Both the position numbers and the translations under genes were made by a program. Shown here one piece after another: positions 63,100-63,392 of a DNA stretch of 63,392 nucleotides; position 1 is the first letter of the stretch, and each line of letters starts with the position of its first letter. Source of the stretch: Rhizobium redzepovicii (GTDB lineage: Bacteria > Pseudomonadota > Alphaproteobacteria > Rhizobiales > Rhizobiaceae); the NCBI RefSeq assembly GCF_019793435.1, contig NZ_JAILYH010000028.1, positions 1 to 63,392 on the forward strand. Reading direction: 5' to 3'. The notes under the pieces were generated by a model that saw nothing but the letters and a program-made list of their open reading frames with translations, was not told the origin of the DNA and did no database searches.

Positions 63100-63392
63100 A
63101 TGGGCCGCAAATCAATGACCACATTGGGCAGTGGTCGAGTTCCAACGTATGCAGTTTTGGCGGTGAAGCTGGGTGAGTTGAGTGAGAGAATGCCTCAAAA
63201 CCGGTACTTGGTTAATGGCATGGCGAAACACCGCCTGCGCCTCCAAAAACAGGCAATGTTTTCTGAACGATCGTAAGCGCGATTTTCCCCGCACCTTCTG
63301 CAATTGAGTGAGCTTTGGCATGAGGTGTCCACCAAAATAGGTGGACACCAAGGGATGGAAGAAGTGACCTGCCACTGAATTTTCATCCGGCG
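63100..63392. other. Window end; perfect inverted repeat, no gene recognised
   Basis: Downstream of the GH3 gene there is a perfect inverted repeat, GGTGTCCACC (63324-63333) and GGTGGACACC (63340-63349), with a 6-bp AAAATA spacer. It could be a strong hairpin or an operator or end of an element that continues past the window. Open frames here show no family signature. Confidence 0.5.

Noticed and set aside
1..63392. tRNA, rRNA, riboswitch, CRISPR or replication origin anywhere in the window
   Set aside because: I looked for these while reading both strands and found no sequence I could support as any of them.

Overview
The window looks like accessory DNA from a Rhizobium (R. etli / R. phaseoli type), probably a plasmid or chromosomal island. 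Three things point there. A gene at 48293-48760 matches, as far as I can recall, rhizavidin of R. etli. A RHE_PE00001-type DNA-binding protein, a family named from an R. etli plasmid gene, lies at 2487. Rhizobial IS66, IS5 and ISAs1 elements or their remains are scattered through the second half. I see no rRNA, tRNA, CRISPR array or replication gene.

Layout. (1) 1-3.6 kb: a serine recombinase and the RHE_PE00001-type protein, each next to a palindrome. (2) 3.8-22.9 kb: a dense defence island. It holds a RES/Xre toxin-antitoxin pair; a divergent three-gene ubiquitin-like operon (three-domain Ubl protein, E1-like adenylyltransferase with a DUF6791 N-terminus, Cys/His-rich DUF6527 protein); a two-gene AddB/AddA-like nuclease-helicase pair followed by a small PD-(D/E)XK-like protein; a DUF262/DUF1524 (GmrSD-like) protein; and a minus-strand type III-like mod-res operon with a DUF6883 gene overlapping its end. 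(3) 23.2-32.4 kb: DNA-damage genes. SRAP peptidase and an ATP-dependent DNA ligase are on the minus strand, the mutagenesis cassette imuA-imuB-dnaE2 on the plus strand, and a perfect alphaproteobacterial LexA box lies between ligase and imuA. Beside them is a probable small RNA of four hairpins, each showing CCTCCTCCC in its loop, the last being a terminator (cuckoo/CcsR-like anti-Shine-Dalgarno RNA). (4) 32.5-39.4 kb: a frameshifted toxin-antitoxin relic, a PIN-like protein, an intact IS5-family element, a large membrane-anchored protein of unknown function, and a divergent SDR/TetR pair with a clear operator.

(5) 39.8-50.6 kb: gene decay. Fragments or frameshifted copies of an HtrA-type PDZ domain, a hybrid histidine kinase, phosphoketolase, a CBS-CBS-BON protein, an ABC exporter, all three subunits of a molybdenum hydroxylase, and IS66 tnpB/tnpC surround intact genes for a three-BON protein, a type III polyketide synthase, an MBL-fold lactonase-like hydrolase and the avidin. 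(6) 50.6-63.4 kb: metabolic genes. These are a multicopper oxidase with a small partner, a RibD-like reductase, three SDR dehydrogenases, a LysR regulator, an ISAs1-family element with a 10-bp target duplication but a broken transposase, and a GH3 beta-glucosidase with a PA14 insert.

Functions are inferred by reading translated sequence and recognising families from memory; no database search was run. The strongest candidates for under-described biology are the ubiquitin-like operon facing RES/Xre across three shared operator repeats, the helicase-nuclease-nuclease trio, and the four-loop small RNA.
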